This document shows, piece by piece, positions 1 to 7,763 of a stretch of 20,442 bases of DNA (position 1 is its first letter; the number at the start of each line of letters is the position of its first letter). Source of the DNA: an uncultured Clostridium sp. (GTDB taxonomy: Bacteria > Bacillota > Clostridia > TANB77 > CAG-508); contig USMB01000031.1 of assembly GCA_900555615.1 (NCBI GenBank), positions 1-20,442 on the forward strand, read 5' to 3'. The translations under genes and the position numbers were made by a program. Under the pieces are notes generated by a model. That model was not told the origin of the DNA. It worked only from the letters and a program-made list of their open reading frames with translations, and made no database searches.

Positions 1-465
1 GATAATGCTTGGAGTCAAATTGATGTACAATTACAAAGAAGATTTGATTTAATTCCTAATTTTGTTGAGACTGTAAAAGGTTATATGACACATGAATCAG
101 AAACATTTGAAAAAATTGCAGCATTAAGAACTTCATGGGCAAATTCTTCTTCAGTAGGAGAAAAAGCAAAATTAGATGGAGAACTTTCTGGAGCTTTAAA
201 AACAATTATGGCTGTTTCAGAAAATTATCCAGAATTAAAAGCAAACACAAACTTTTCAGAATTATCTGAAGAACTTCGTAATACTGAAAATAAAATTTCT
301 TTTTCAAGACAATTTTACAATGACAGTGTTACAATGTATAACACTAAATTAGAACTTTTCCCTTCTAACATTATTGCAGGAATGTTTAACTTTACACCAA
401 GAGAACTATTTGCTGCAGAAAGTGATGAAGCTAGAAAAAATGTTAAAGTTAGTTTTGACAAATAA
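1..465 (+). CDS. lemA: LemA family protein, 5'-truncated by window edge
   Basis: The frame is open from base 1 and ends with TAA at 463-465. The ATG at 85 is internal, because the codons before it already read as LemA (NAWSQIDVQLQRRFDLIPN, then VETVKGY). About 154 residues are present. The N-terminal membrane anchor expected for the family (usually about 185 residues in all) would lie outside the window. The visible part should form the extracytoplasmic helical bundle, and the C-terminal block with GMFNFTPRELF matches the conserved LemA ending. The biochemical role of LemA is not firmly known. It is often encoded next to an HtpX-type protease, as here, which fits a shared membrane protein quality-control role (inference). 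The family call is sure; the function is not. Confidence 0.9.
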   Translation, partial: DNAWSQIDVQLQRRFDLIPNFVETVKGYMTHESETFEKIAALRTSWANSSSVGEKAKLDGELSGALKTIMAVSENYPELKANTNFSELSEELRNTENKISFSRQFYNDSVTMYNTKLELFPSNIIAGMFNFTPRELFAAESDEARKNVKVSFDK

Positions 466-476
466 CATTTAATTAA

Positions 477-513
477 TGCCAGTTTCCTTTGCTACCATGC
501 ATTAGAACTGGCA
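477..513 (+). terminator. Hairpin between lemA and htpX, possible attenuator
   Basis: The arms TGCCAGTT (477-484) and AACTGGCA (506-513) are perfectly complementary over 8 bp around a 21-nt loop. A T-rich stretch (acatttttattt) follows. It lies between the lemA stop and the htpX SD. The long loop and the interrupted T-run make it weaker than the other terminators in this window, so partial readthrough into htpX is likely. Confidence 0.45.
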
Positions 514-539
514 ACATTTTTATTTGAAAGGATGATTTT

Positions 540-1427
540 ATGTTTGAAGATATTAAAAAAAATAAAATTAAATCTTGGTTTATAGTTTTGTTATTTCTTG
601 TCTTTATTTCTTTAATTGTTTACTATATTTGTATGGCCTTAGACTTAGGAGAAATGTCTATCATTATAGCATTAATTTTTTCTATTGCCTCTACTTTTGG
701 TTCTTACTATTATAGTGATAAAATAGTATTAAGCTTAAATAAGGCTAGACCTGCAACCAAAGAAGAAAATTTAAAACTTGTAAATATTTTAGATTCCCTA
801 GTTGTTGCATCTGGTCTACCTTGCACTCCAAAATTATATATAGTTGAAGATAAACAGCCAAATGCTTTTGCTACTGGAAGAAATCCAGAAAATGCTGTAA
901 TTTGCGTTACAACTGGTCTATTAGATAAATTAGAATATTATGAATTAGAAGGAGTTTTAGCACATGAAATGGCTCATATAAAAAATTATGATATTCGACT
1001 TTCAGCAGTAGTTTCTGTTATGGTAGGTTTTGTTGTTATGCTTTCAGATTGGTTTACAAGAATCTCTTTTTGGGGTGGACCTAGAAAAAGAGATGACGAT
1101 GACAACGGAAATCCAATATTAATGATTATAGGATTTGTATTTTTAATTCTTTCTCCTATATTCGGCCAACTAATGCAACTTTCACTTTCAAGAAAAAGAG
1201 AATTTCTTGCAGATGCCACAGCCGTAGAGTTTACGCGAAATCCTGATGGACTTATTTCTGCTTTAATAAAAATTTCTGATGACCCTAATGAATTAAAAGT
1301 TGCAAATAATGCTACGGAAAATATGTATATAGTAAATCCTTTTAAAGGAAAAAAATCTTCTTCAAGTTTATGGTCAACTCACCCAAGCATTGAAGATAGA
1401 GTTACGGCTTTAAGGAATTTAAAGTAA
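540..1427 (+). CDS. htpX: HtpX-like M48 family zinc metalloprotease
   Basis: A 295-aa integral membrane endopeptidase of the HtpX/M48B type, which in known members degrades misfolded membrane proteins on the cytoplasmic side. Two hydrophobic segments lie at about residues 13-33 and 40-58. The zinc motif HEMAH is at 142-146 with E143 as the catalytic base, and the third zinc ligand is E221 in EFLAD. Two further hydrophobic segments (about 154-170 and 192-214) flank an acidic loop RKRDDDDNGN. The C-terminal STHPSIEDRV block is typical of the family. The length matches HtpX (about 290 aa). The start is supported by GAAAGGA at 526-532, 7 nt before the ATG. It follows lemA by 74 bp, a frequent pairing, and is closed by a strong terminator. 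All catalytic residues are present. Confidence 0.95.
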   Translation: MFEDIKKNKIKSWFIVLLFLVFISLIVYYICMALDLGEMSIIIALIFSIASTFGSYYYSDKIVLSLNKARPATKEENLKLVNILDSLVVASGLPCTPKLYIVEDKQPNAFATGRNPENAVICVTTGLLDKLEYYELEGVLAHEMAHIKNYDIRLSAVVSVMVGFVVMLSDWFTRISFWGGPRKRDDDDNGNPILMIIGFVFLILSPIFGQLMQLSLSRKREFLADATAVEFTRNPDGLISALIKISDDPNELKVANNATENMYIVNPFKGKKSSSSLWSTHPSIEDRVTALRNLK

Positions 1428-1433
1428 TTTATC

Positions 1434-1465
1434 AAAAGTGTTTCAATTTGTGAAACACTTTTTTT
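1434..1465 (+). terminator. Rho-independent terminator after htpX
   Basis: A perfect 10-bp stem AAGTGTTTCA (1436-1445) / TGAAACACTT (1451-1460) with a 5-nt loop runs straight into a T-run ending at 1465. It begins 7 nt after the htpX stop. Confidence 0.92.
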
Positions 1466-1514
1466 GTATCTTTTTGCATTTTAATGTCATATCTTACTAG
1501 AGGAGGATATAAAT

Positions 1515-2069
1515 ATGATTTTAAAATGTATTTTTTTAGCATTATCCGCAAGTATTGATGCTTTGGGTCTTGGTATTACATATGGTATAAAAAAGACCAA
1601 AATGTCTAAAGCTGGTAATCTAATAATTTTCACAACACTATTTTGCTTATCTGGAATTTCTATATTTATAGGTCATTATATTTCGATTTTATTTTCACCT
1701 ATTTTCTCTGCATTACTAGGCTCTTCTCTTTTAATTTTGCTTGGAATTTATAATATCTTTAAGGCTCAAAATAATACTACTACAAATTTTGATGCTGATT
1801 GTTCTAATTTTATCGATGCAAAAGAAGCTCTTATTTTAGGTTTAGCTGTTGCAGTTGATGCTTCTTGTGTTAGCTTAGGATCTGGAATGATTGGAATTGG
1901 TGGTTTGATTTTACCACTCTTAATGGCTATTTTCCACACTTTCTTCGTTAATTGTGGAAATATCGTTGCCACAATTATTACTAAAAAAATTATAGTTTCA
2001 TCAAAATTACTTTCTAGCATATCTGGAATAATACTGATTTTTATAGGCTTAGTTAGATTGCTGACTTGA
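1515..2069 (+). CDS. MntP/YtaF-family membrane protein, copy 1
   Basis: A 184-aa polytopic membrane protein of the MntP/YtaF superfamily (manganese efflux pump MntP; sporulation membrane protein YtaF). It has about six membrane segments in an internal two-fold repeat. The first half carries LALSASIDALGLGITYG with an intramembrane Asp at residue 16. The second half carries the matching GLAVAVDASCVSLGSG. Between the halves the loop DADCSNFIDAKE (residues 93-104) fits the EF-hand calcium pattern D-x-D-x-S-x-x-I-D-x-x-E, a feature more like YtaF than classical MntP. The start is fixed by AGGAGG (1501-1506), 8 nt before the ATG. A near-identical paralogue follows 13 nt after the stop, so the two are co-translated. 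I saw no manganese riboswitch upstream. The substrate is unknown: Mn2+ export is the family role, and calcium gating or binding is an inference. Confidence 0.82.
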   Translation: MILKCIFLALSASIDALGLGITYGIKKTKMSKAGNLIIFTTLFCLSGISIFIGHYISILFSPIFSALLGSSLLILLGIYNIFKAQNNTTTNFDADCSNFIDAKEALILGLAVAVDASCVSLGSGMIGIGGLILPLLMAIFHTFFVNCGNIVATIITKKIIVSSKLLSSISGIILIFIGLVRLLT

Positions 2070-2082
2070 AATGGAGGATTTT

Positions 2083-2634
2083 ATGTTATTAAATTGTATT
2101 TTATTAGCTTTGTCTGTTAGTATAGACTCTTTAGGAATCGGTATTAGTTATGGTTTAAAGAATACTAAAGTTAACTCTTTAAGTAATATTACCCTCTTTG
2201 CTATATCTTTTTGTATTACTTGTGGTTCTATTTTTTTAGGGCACTATATTTCTGCTTTATTTTCCCCTACTTTTTCAACTATACTAGGTTCTTCTTTTTT
2301 GATTATATTGGGGATTTATAATATATATAAGTCTTTAAATAGACCTCTAGTAAATTATGATACAGACCATTCTAATAATATTGATGCTAAAGAAGCTATT
2401 TTCCTTGGTTTAGCTCTTTCTATAGATTCTGCTTGTGTAGGTATCGGTTCAGGCATTATTGGTATTAATGACATTGTTTTACCTTTTTTGGTAGCTTCTT
2501 TTCAACTTGTTTTTCTTAATTGTGGAAATTTAGTTGCTAACAGTATTGCTAAATATGTTAATGTTTCTGAATATGCTCTTTCTATTTTCTCTAGCCTTAT
2601 TTTGATTTTTGTTGGCATATTTAGGGCTATATAA
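2083..2634 (+). CDS. MntP/YtaF-family membrane protein, copy 2
   Basis: A 183-aa tandem paralogue of the preceding gene, clearly alignable end to end: LALSVSIDSLGIGISYG in half one, GLALSIDSACVGIGSG in half two, and GHYISALFSPTFS matching GHYISILFSPIFS of copy 1. The EF-hand-like loop DTDHSNNIDAKE (residues 93-104) is conserved in all the ligand positions D1, D3, S5, D9 and E12. The start is ATG 2083. An in-frame ATG at 2071 lies inside the SD itself (GGAGG 2073-2077), and the paralogue begins at the equivalent residue. The pair may form a heterodimer or have divergent ion specificity (inference). It is closed by the 19-bp hairpin at 2634-2675. Confidence 0.82.
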   Translation: MLLNCILLALSVSIDSLGIGISYGLKNTKVNSLSNITLFAISFCITCGSIFLGHYISALFSPTFSTILGSSFLIILGIYNIYKSLNRPLVNYDTDHSNNIDAKEAIFLGLALSIDSACVGIGSGIIGINDIVLPFLVASFQLVFLNCGNLVANSIAKYVNVSEYALSIFSSLILIFVGIFRAI

Positions 2635-2675
2635 AAGGATTTAAGAATTTCTGAACAGAAATTCTTAAATCCTTT
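2634..2675. terminator. Bidirectional terminator between convergent operons
   Basis: A perfect 19-bp inverted repeat (2634-2652 with 2657-2675) with a 4-nt loop GAAC. It begins on the last base of the plus-strand YtaF-like stop codon and lies 23 nt after the minus-strand stop at 2698. Both ends of the stem finish in an A/T run (AAAGG... and ...CCTTT), so it can serve either strand. Confidence 0.88.
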
Positions 2676-2697
2676 CGATTATATAATATATATTATT

Positions 2698-3027
2698 TTA
2701 ATAAATATTTATCCCTAACACTAATACTCTTATTAAGATTACTATTCCAATTACAGCAATAATAGAAATTAAAATTTTAACTGATTTACCATCTGTACTG
2801 CTCTTTATATATTTTCTAGTTCCTACAATAATAGTTATTATCGCTGAGATAGGCAATAATATAAAAAATATTCCGTTAATAACTTTTTTCCAAGGTTCTG
2901 GTTCTATAACGCCATACTCTGGTGTTATTATTTGTGTATCTTCAGCATATATTTTATTGGCAAATTTCACTAAATAAATTCCTATTATCATAAAAATCCC
3001 AACAATTTTTTTTATAAATTTTCTCAT
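2698..3027 (-). CDS. Small signal-peptide/two-TM protein after a radical SAM gene
   Basis: A 109-aa protein of unrecognised family. Visible features: a basic N-terminus MRKFIKK, a hydrophobic signal or anchor segment (about 8-27) with a possible AXA-type cleavage site near NKIYAED, a short polar stretch ITPEYGVIEPEPWKK (34-48), a membrane helix (about 49-69), a basic loop RKYIKSSTDGKSVK, and a final membrane helix (about 84-106). It has no cysteine, so it is not a lipoprotein. The SD AAGGGG lies just after the stop of the radical SAM gene, which ends only 13 nt upstream, so the two are translated from one message. The topology (signal + two helices + small basic loop) recalls VirB2/TrbC pilin-type proteins. 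The polar YG-x-x-x-P-x-P segment is a candidate site for modification by the adjacent enzyme. Both ideas are inference. Confidence 0.75.
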   Translation of the reverse strand: MRKFIKKIVGIFMIIGIYLVKFANKIYAEDTQIITPEYGVIEPEPWKKVINGIFFILLPISAIITIIVGTRKYIKSSTDGKSVKILISIIAVIGIVILIRVLVLGINIY

Positions 3028-3040
3028 AAACTTCCCCTTT

Positions 3041-4129
3041 TTATTTCTTATTAATCATTTTATATGTACATTTATTTTGGCAATTATTTTCAAAATCCCA
3101 TGTATGGAAAGCACCACCTTGGCAATACTCCCACTCTTTACATTTTTGGCACTCATCACATTTTGTTCGTTCATTATTCCTAAACTCTTTGTATTCATTT
3201 TCCCAAACAGCTTTGAAATTATCTCTTTTTATATTTCCTTGAATAAACTTTGGTAACCTAGGAACATTAGGACAAACAAATAAATCTCCATTATACAAAA
3301 TACTTGCAATGCTTATTCCTGTTCTACAATAAAAGATTTGTGGTCTTACTTCTTTTTCATATTCCATTCCTAAAAATCCCGGACAGCCATACTGTATATC
3401 CATTTTTTTATTTTTCCTATTAGCTTTTAGAAAATCTAATATTTTTCTTATTTCTTCTCCATTTAGCAACAAGTCCTGATTTTCATTTGCTCTTCCTATA
3501 GGGTCCATAGAAACTAATCTCCAAGAATCTATACCTAAATTTAGCATTATGTTGTAAAGTTGTTCAATTTGGTTAATGTTTTCTTTATGAAATACAGTTG
3601 TAACCTGAATTATTTTTAAGAAGTTAGCTTTCTTAAGTTTTTTTATATTATCAATTATTATATTATATGAATTAGGTACTCCTCTAAATTTGTTATGAGT
3701 CTCTTCTAATCCATCAATACTTATAGAAATACTTTCCATATTGGCTTTTCTTAATTTTTCTATATTCTCATCATTTAATAGCATTCCATTTGAAGTCATT
3801 CCCCATCTAAATCCAAGTTCATTGGTAGCATATTTCATAACCTCACATAGATCTTTCCTCATTAAAGGTTCTCCACCAGTTACATCTATCCATATTTTAG
3901 TAGAATCCATATCTTGAGAAATTTGTTTAAAAGCATTTTTTATCTCTTCTGTCGTTAACTCTCCTTCGTATTTTCTTTTTTCTGCACTACTTCCACAATG
4001 TTTACATTTAGCATTACATGTTAGTGTACACTCCCAAAACAAATCAATAAGCCTATGTTCTTGTAATTGCTTTTCTTTATAAGTTTTATATATTTCTAAT
4101 TTTCCTAGTTTATATATTTGTTTTAACAT
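3041..4129 (-). CDS. Radical SAM/SPASM domain peptide-modifying-type enzyme
   Basis: A 362-aa cytoplasmic iron-sulfur enzyme. The SAM-cleaving cluster motif C-x3-C-x2-C is C38-C42-C45 in CNAKCKHC, followed by GGEP at 85-88 and a radical SAM barrel with SISIDG. The C-terminal third is cysteine-rich and fits a SPASM auxiliary-cluster domain: YGCPG, FYCRTG, NGDLFVCPN, then C-x2-C-x2-C...C (CDECQKCKEWEYC) and two last cysteines in NNCQNKC. SPASM enzymes mostly modify ribosomal peptides or act as anaerobic sulfatase maturases. The N-terminal block (LFWECTLTCNAKCKHCGS) resembles the rSAM/lipoprotein-system group (from memory). The gene sits 10 nt after smc, with its SD AGGAGA overlapping the smc stop, and directly before the small secreted protein, the best candidate partner. 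The substrate is not determinable from sequence. Confidence 0.85.
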   Translation of the reverse strand: MLKQIYKLGKLEIYKTYKEKQLQEHRLIDLFWECTLTCNAKCKHCGSSAEKRKYEGELTTEEIKNAFKQISQDMDSTKIWIDVTGGEPLMRKDLCEVMKYATNELGFRWGMTSNGMLLNDENIEKLRKANMESISISIDGLEETHNKFRGVPNSYNIIIDNIKKLKKANFLKIIQVTTVFHKENINQIEQLYNIMLNLGIDSWRLVSMDPIGRANENQDLLLNGEEIRKILDFLKANRKNKKMDIQYGCPGFLGMEYEKEVRPQIFYCRTGISIASILYNGDLFVCPNVPRLPKFIQGNIKRDNFKAVWENEYKEFRNNERTKCDECQKCKEWEYCQGGAFHTWDFENNCQNKCTYKMINKK

Positions 4130-4139
4130 TTTTTATCTC

Positions 4140-7100
4140 CTATTTCAATTTCATAGAAAGCAATTTTGATATTCCCTTTTCTTCCATAGTTACTCCATAA
4201 ACAGTATCTGCCGCTTCCATTGTTCCTTTTCTATGTGTAATAACCAAAAATTGTGTTTCTTTTGCAAACTTTTTCAAATACTCAGCATATCTGTATACAT
4301 TAACATCATCTAGAGCCGCTTCAATTTCATCAAGAACACAGAATGGTGCTGGATTAATTTTTAAAATTGCGAATAGTAATGCTATGGCCGTAAATGCCTT
4401 TTCTCCTCCTGAAAGCAATGTCATATTTTGAAGTTTTTTTCCTGGTGGTTGAACAGTAATATCAATTCCACATTCCAAAATATTTTCTTCATCTGTCAAA
4501 GTTACCTCTGCCATTCCTCCGCCAAACAATTCTTTAAATACTTCTCCAAAATTTTTATTTATAATCTCAAATTTTTCTTTAAATTGTTGTTTCATTGTTT
4601 CTGTCATATCTTGTATTACTTTTCTTAATTTTGACATTGTATCTTCTAAGTCTAATCTTTGTTCACACATAAAATCATATCTATCTTTTAATTTTTTGTA
4701 TTCTTCAATAGAATCAACATTTACACTTCCAAGTTCTTTTATATCAGTTCTTAAGACATTTACTCTCCTCTGCGTAACTGCTACATTTTCAGGTTTTTGA
4801 TATTCTCCTGCATTATTTGGAGTAAGCTCATATTCTTCCCACATTTTGTTTATTACATCTGTAATATCTTCTTCTGTTTTAGTTTTCTTTACTTCTATCT
4901 TTGTTATTTGAGCTTTTAACTCTTCAATCCTCTTAAACTGTTCAGTTTGTTCTTCTTCTTTTTTGCTCAATTTTTCATTTTTTTCTATTCTTTCTTTTTT
5001 CATTTTGTCAATGTTTTCGCCACTATTTGAAACTTTTGATTTTACCTTTTCTATTTCTTGTTTTGTATTTTCTATTTCTATTTTTAGCTTATCATTTTCT
5101 AAAATTGCATTCTTTATTTGTAAACTTTTATTATTCTTATTCTTAGTATGTGTCTCTATTTCCTTCATTATCATTTCTGTCATTTCTTGAATAGAAACTT
5201 CGCTTTCATTAAAAGATGAAACTGATATTTTTAAATTTGTAATGTCTAAATTTAAATCATCTATGTATTTTTGACTTTCCTTATTTGCATTTGAAAATTC
5301 ATCTATTATTTTTTGGTCCTCTTCATTTTGTTTGCTCATTTTTTCAATGCATTCTTTATTTTTTTGTTTACTTGCTAATGTTTCATTTTTGCTCTTTTCG
5401 GTCTTTTCTACCTCTTCTTTCAATTTATCTATTCGATTTTGAATTTGTTCTATATTTTCATCAATTGATATTATTCTTTGTTTTTCTGTTGCATATGTAA
5501 TATCTATTTCTTGTAATTGTTTTTCTAAACTTTGAACTTCCTCTATAATATTTTCTGATGAATCTACATATTTTTCTTTATCTTCCTCTAATTTAGAAAT
5601 CTTATTTCTCAATCCCTTCAATTCTTTTTCAAGAACTTCAATTTCTCTACTTCTTCCTAAAATATTTACTGTTTTTTTGGCAACAGATCCACCTGTAATT
5701 GCTCCTGATGGATTTATTACATCACCTTCAATTGTTATTATTCTAAATGAATAATTATTTTCTTTTGCAAGATTTATTGCATTTTGCATATTGTCCACAA
5801 CTACGGTTCTGCCTAATAAGCTGAATATAATTTGCTCATATTTTTTATCAAATTTGACTAAATCTGAAGCCACTCCTACTACACCTATCTTTTTTCCTTT
5901 TATGCTGTCAAGCTTTTTCCCTTTTACAGATGTAATTGGTAAAAATGATGCTCTACCTAAATTGTTTTTTCTTAAATGTTCTACCAATTTCTTAGCATCT
6001 TCTTCAGTATCTGTAACTATATTTTGCAAGCTAGCTCCCAAACACATTTCTATCGCAGTTTCATACTCACTTGGCACAGAAATAATATTTGCTAAAACTC
6101 CATGCATTCCTTTTCCAAGTTCTTTTATTTTCTCACAATCAATTAAAAGAGATTTTACACTTTTAATATAACCTTCTTTTTCTTTCTCTGTTTCAACTAA
6201 AAAATTATATCTTGATTGTTTCATTCTCATATCATTTGTATTATTAATTATCTGCAAATCAAATTCTTTTATCTTTTTATCTATTTCTTGTTTTTGACTA
6301 TATATATTTTCAATTGATTTTAATACTTTGTTTCTATTATTCTCTATTTGATAAAAACCTTTTGCAATATCTTCTCTTTTCATTCTCGTTCTATCTAAAT
6401 TCAAAATATTAGCATCTATTTCCTGCTTTATCTGTTTTTGTCTTTTTTCAATATTATCTATATTAGCCGTTTGTGTACTTATTTCAGTTTGCAATTCATA
6501 TTTTTTATCTATGTTTTCTTCAACTTGCTTTTTCTTTGCTTCTATTTCAATCTCTTTTGAACTTAACTTTTCTGTCAATTTCTTTAATTCTTCTTCTTTT
6601 GCCTTTAATTCATTTTCAAATTTTTCTTTATTTTGTTTTAAATTATCTTTTTTATTTTGTTTCTGTTCTATATCTTGTTTTAGATTTTCAATCTTTTCTT
6701 CTAGCTCTTTTATTTCTTTTTGATATAACTCAGTATTTTCTATATTATTTTTAATTTTTGCTTCTGCTAAATTAATATTTGAATTTAGTTTTTCTATTTC
6801 TTTTTGACTTTCAAAGCCTATGTTTTGCATATTCTCTATTTGTAAAGTTATTTCATCAATTCTGTCTTTTAATTCTTCCTTTAAAATTTTGATTTTTTCT
6901 AGTTTTCCTTCTTCTTGATTTAAAGTTGAATTCATTATTTCTTCATCACTTGTTAACTCTTCTAGTGCTTGTCTATATTTTTCAATATTATAAATAAACA
7001 ATCCTACTTCTATATTTTTTAACTCTTCCTTTAAATTCAAGTACTTTTTTGCTTTATCTGCTTGCATTTGCAATGGTTCAAGATTTCCTTCGATTTCTGT

Positions 7101-7685
7101 TAAAATATCATTTATTCTTAACAAATTTAACTTTGTTTGTTCTAATTTTTTCTCTGTTTCTTCTTTTCTTGAACGATATTTTACAATTCCAGCCGCTTCT
7201 TCAAATATATGTCTTCTATCTTCTGACTTATTACTTAGAATTTCATCAATTTTTCCTTGTCCTATAATAGAATAGCCATCACGTCCTATTCCTGTATCCA
7301 TAAATAATTCTACTACATCTTTTAGTCTACAAGGAGCTTTATTGATATAATATCCAGTTTCTCCACTTCTATATATTTTTCTAGTTACAGTTACTTCTGA
7401 ATACTCTATTGGAAGTGTTCCATCTGTATTATCAAATACTAATGATGCTTCTGCAAAGCCCAAAGATTTTCTACTTTGTGTGCCTGCAAATATGATATCT
7501 TGAGTTTTAGTTCCTCTTAAAGATTTCATACTTTGTTCTCCTAGTATCCATCTTATACTGTCAGATATATTACTTTTTCCTGAACCATTTGGTCCTATAA
7601 CAGCTGTAATTCCTGGCATGAATTCTAATACTGTTTTATCTGCAAATGATTTAAATCCTTGCATTTCTAGCCTTTTTAAATACAT
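4140..7685 (-). CDS. smc: Chromosome segregation ATPase SMC
   Basis: An 1181-aa condensin subunit that organises and separates sister chromosomes with ScpA/ScpB (not in this window). The N-terminal head has Walker A GPNGSGKS at 31-38. Two long Lys/Glu-rich coiled coils (about 170-500 and 670-1000) flank a hinge at about 505-660 with NPSGAITGGS. The C-terminal head has the ABC signature LLSGGEKA (from 1090), Walker B FCVLDEIEAALDD with D1119-E1120, and the D-loop. Length and order are canonical. The start is ATG 7685. A GTG nine bases upstream at 7694 is in frame but is part of the SD AAAGGTGA, so I reject it. The usual rnc and ftsY neighbours are absent: upstream is a two-component kinase terminator, and downstream is a radical SAM gene in the same operon. 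Confidence 0.97.
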   Translation of the reverse strand: MYLKRLEMQGFKSFADKTVLEFMPGITAVIGPNGSGKSNISDSIRWILGEQSMKSLRGTKTQDIIFAGTQSRKSLGFAEASLVFDNTDGTLPIEYSEVTVTRKIYRSGETGYYINKAPCRLKDVVELFMDTGIGRDGYSIIGQGKIDEILSNKSEDRRHIFEEAAGIVKYRSRKEETEKKLEQTKLNLLRINDILTEIEGNLEPLQMQADKAKKYLNLKEELKNIEVGLFIYNIEKYRQALEELTSDEEIMNSTLNQEEGKLEKIKILKEELKDRIDEITLQIENMQNIGFESQKEIEKLNSNINLAEAKIKNNIENTELYQKEIKELEEKIENLKQDIEQKQNKKDNLKQNKEKFENELKAKEEELKKLTEKLSSKEIEIEAKKKQVEENIDKKYELQTEISTQTANIDNIEKRQKQIKQEIDANILNLDRTRMKREDIAKGFYQIENNRNKVLKSIENIYSQKQEIDKKIKEFDLQIINNTNDMRMKQSRYNFLVETEKEKEGYIKSVKSLLIDCEKIKELGKGMHGVLANIISVPSEYETAIEMCLGASLQNIVTDTEEDAKKLVEHLRKNNLGRASFLPITSVKGKKLDSIKGKKIGVVGVASDLVKFDKKYEQIIFSLLGRTVVVDNMQNAINLAKENNYSFRIITIEGDVINPSGAITGGSVAKKTVNILGRSREIEVLEKELKGLRNKISKLEEDKEKYVDSSENIIEEVQSLEKQLQEIDITYATEKQRIISIDENIEQIQNRIDKLKEEVEKTEKSKNETLASKQKNKECIEKMSKQNEEDQKIIDEFSNANKESQKYIDDLNLDITNLKISVSSFNESEVSIQEMTEMIMKEIETHTKNKNNKSLQIKNAILENDKLKIEIENTKQEIEKVKSKVSNSGENIDKMKKERIEKNEKLSKKEEEQTEQFKRIEELKAQITKIEVKKTKTEEDITDVINKMWEEYELTPNNAGEYQKPENVAVTQRRVNVLRTDIKELGSVNVDSIEEYKKLKDRYDFMCEQRLDLEDTMSKLRKVIQDMTETMKQQFKEKFEIINKNFGEVFKELFGGGMAEVTLTDEENILECGIDITVQPPGKKLQNMTLLSGGEKAFTAIALLFAILKINPAPFCVLDEIEAALDDVNVYRYAEYLKKFAKETQFLVITHRKGTMEAADTVYGVTMEEKGISKLLSMKLK

Positions 7686-7717
7686 GTTTATCACCTTTTC
7701 TTGTCGTTTCTTGTTGT

Positions 7718-7746
7718 ATTTTATCGTAAAAAATAAAAAATAGCAA
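7718..7746 (-). promoter_or_regulatory. Predicted smc promoter embedded in upstream terminator
   Basis: On the minus strand TTGCTA (7746-7741) and TAAAAT (7723-7718) are separated by exactly 17 bp. The -35 hexamer is part of the 3' arm of the histidine-kinase terminator hairpin, and the spacer includes its T-run. Predicted transcription would start about 25 nt before the smc ATG. Confidence 0.55.
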
Positions 7747-7763
7747 GTTATCTTGCTATTTTT
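7734..7763 (-). terminator. Terminator of the response regulator-kinase operon
   Basis: Read on the minus strand, the stem AAAAATAGCAAG / CTTGCTATTTTT (12 bp) with a 4-nt loop is followed by further T residues. The 5' arm overlaps the TAA stop of the histidine kinase (7764-7762). Confidence 0.9.

Noticed and set aside
1466..1514. Manganese (yybP-ykoY) riboswitch before the MntP-like genes
   Set aside because: The gap after the htpX terminator is under 50 nt and shows no paired elements of that size.
2698..3027. Sactipeptide or lantibiotic precursor
   Set aside because: The protein has no cysteine and contains two membrane helices, and no exporter or protease lies nearby; only a looser radical SAM partnership is supportable.
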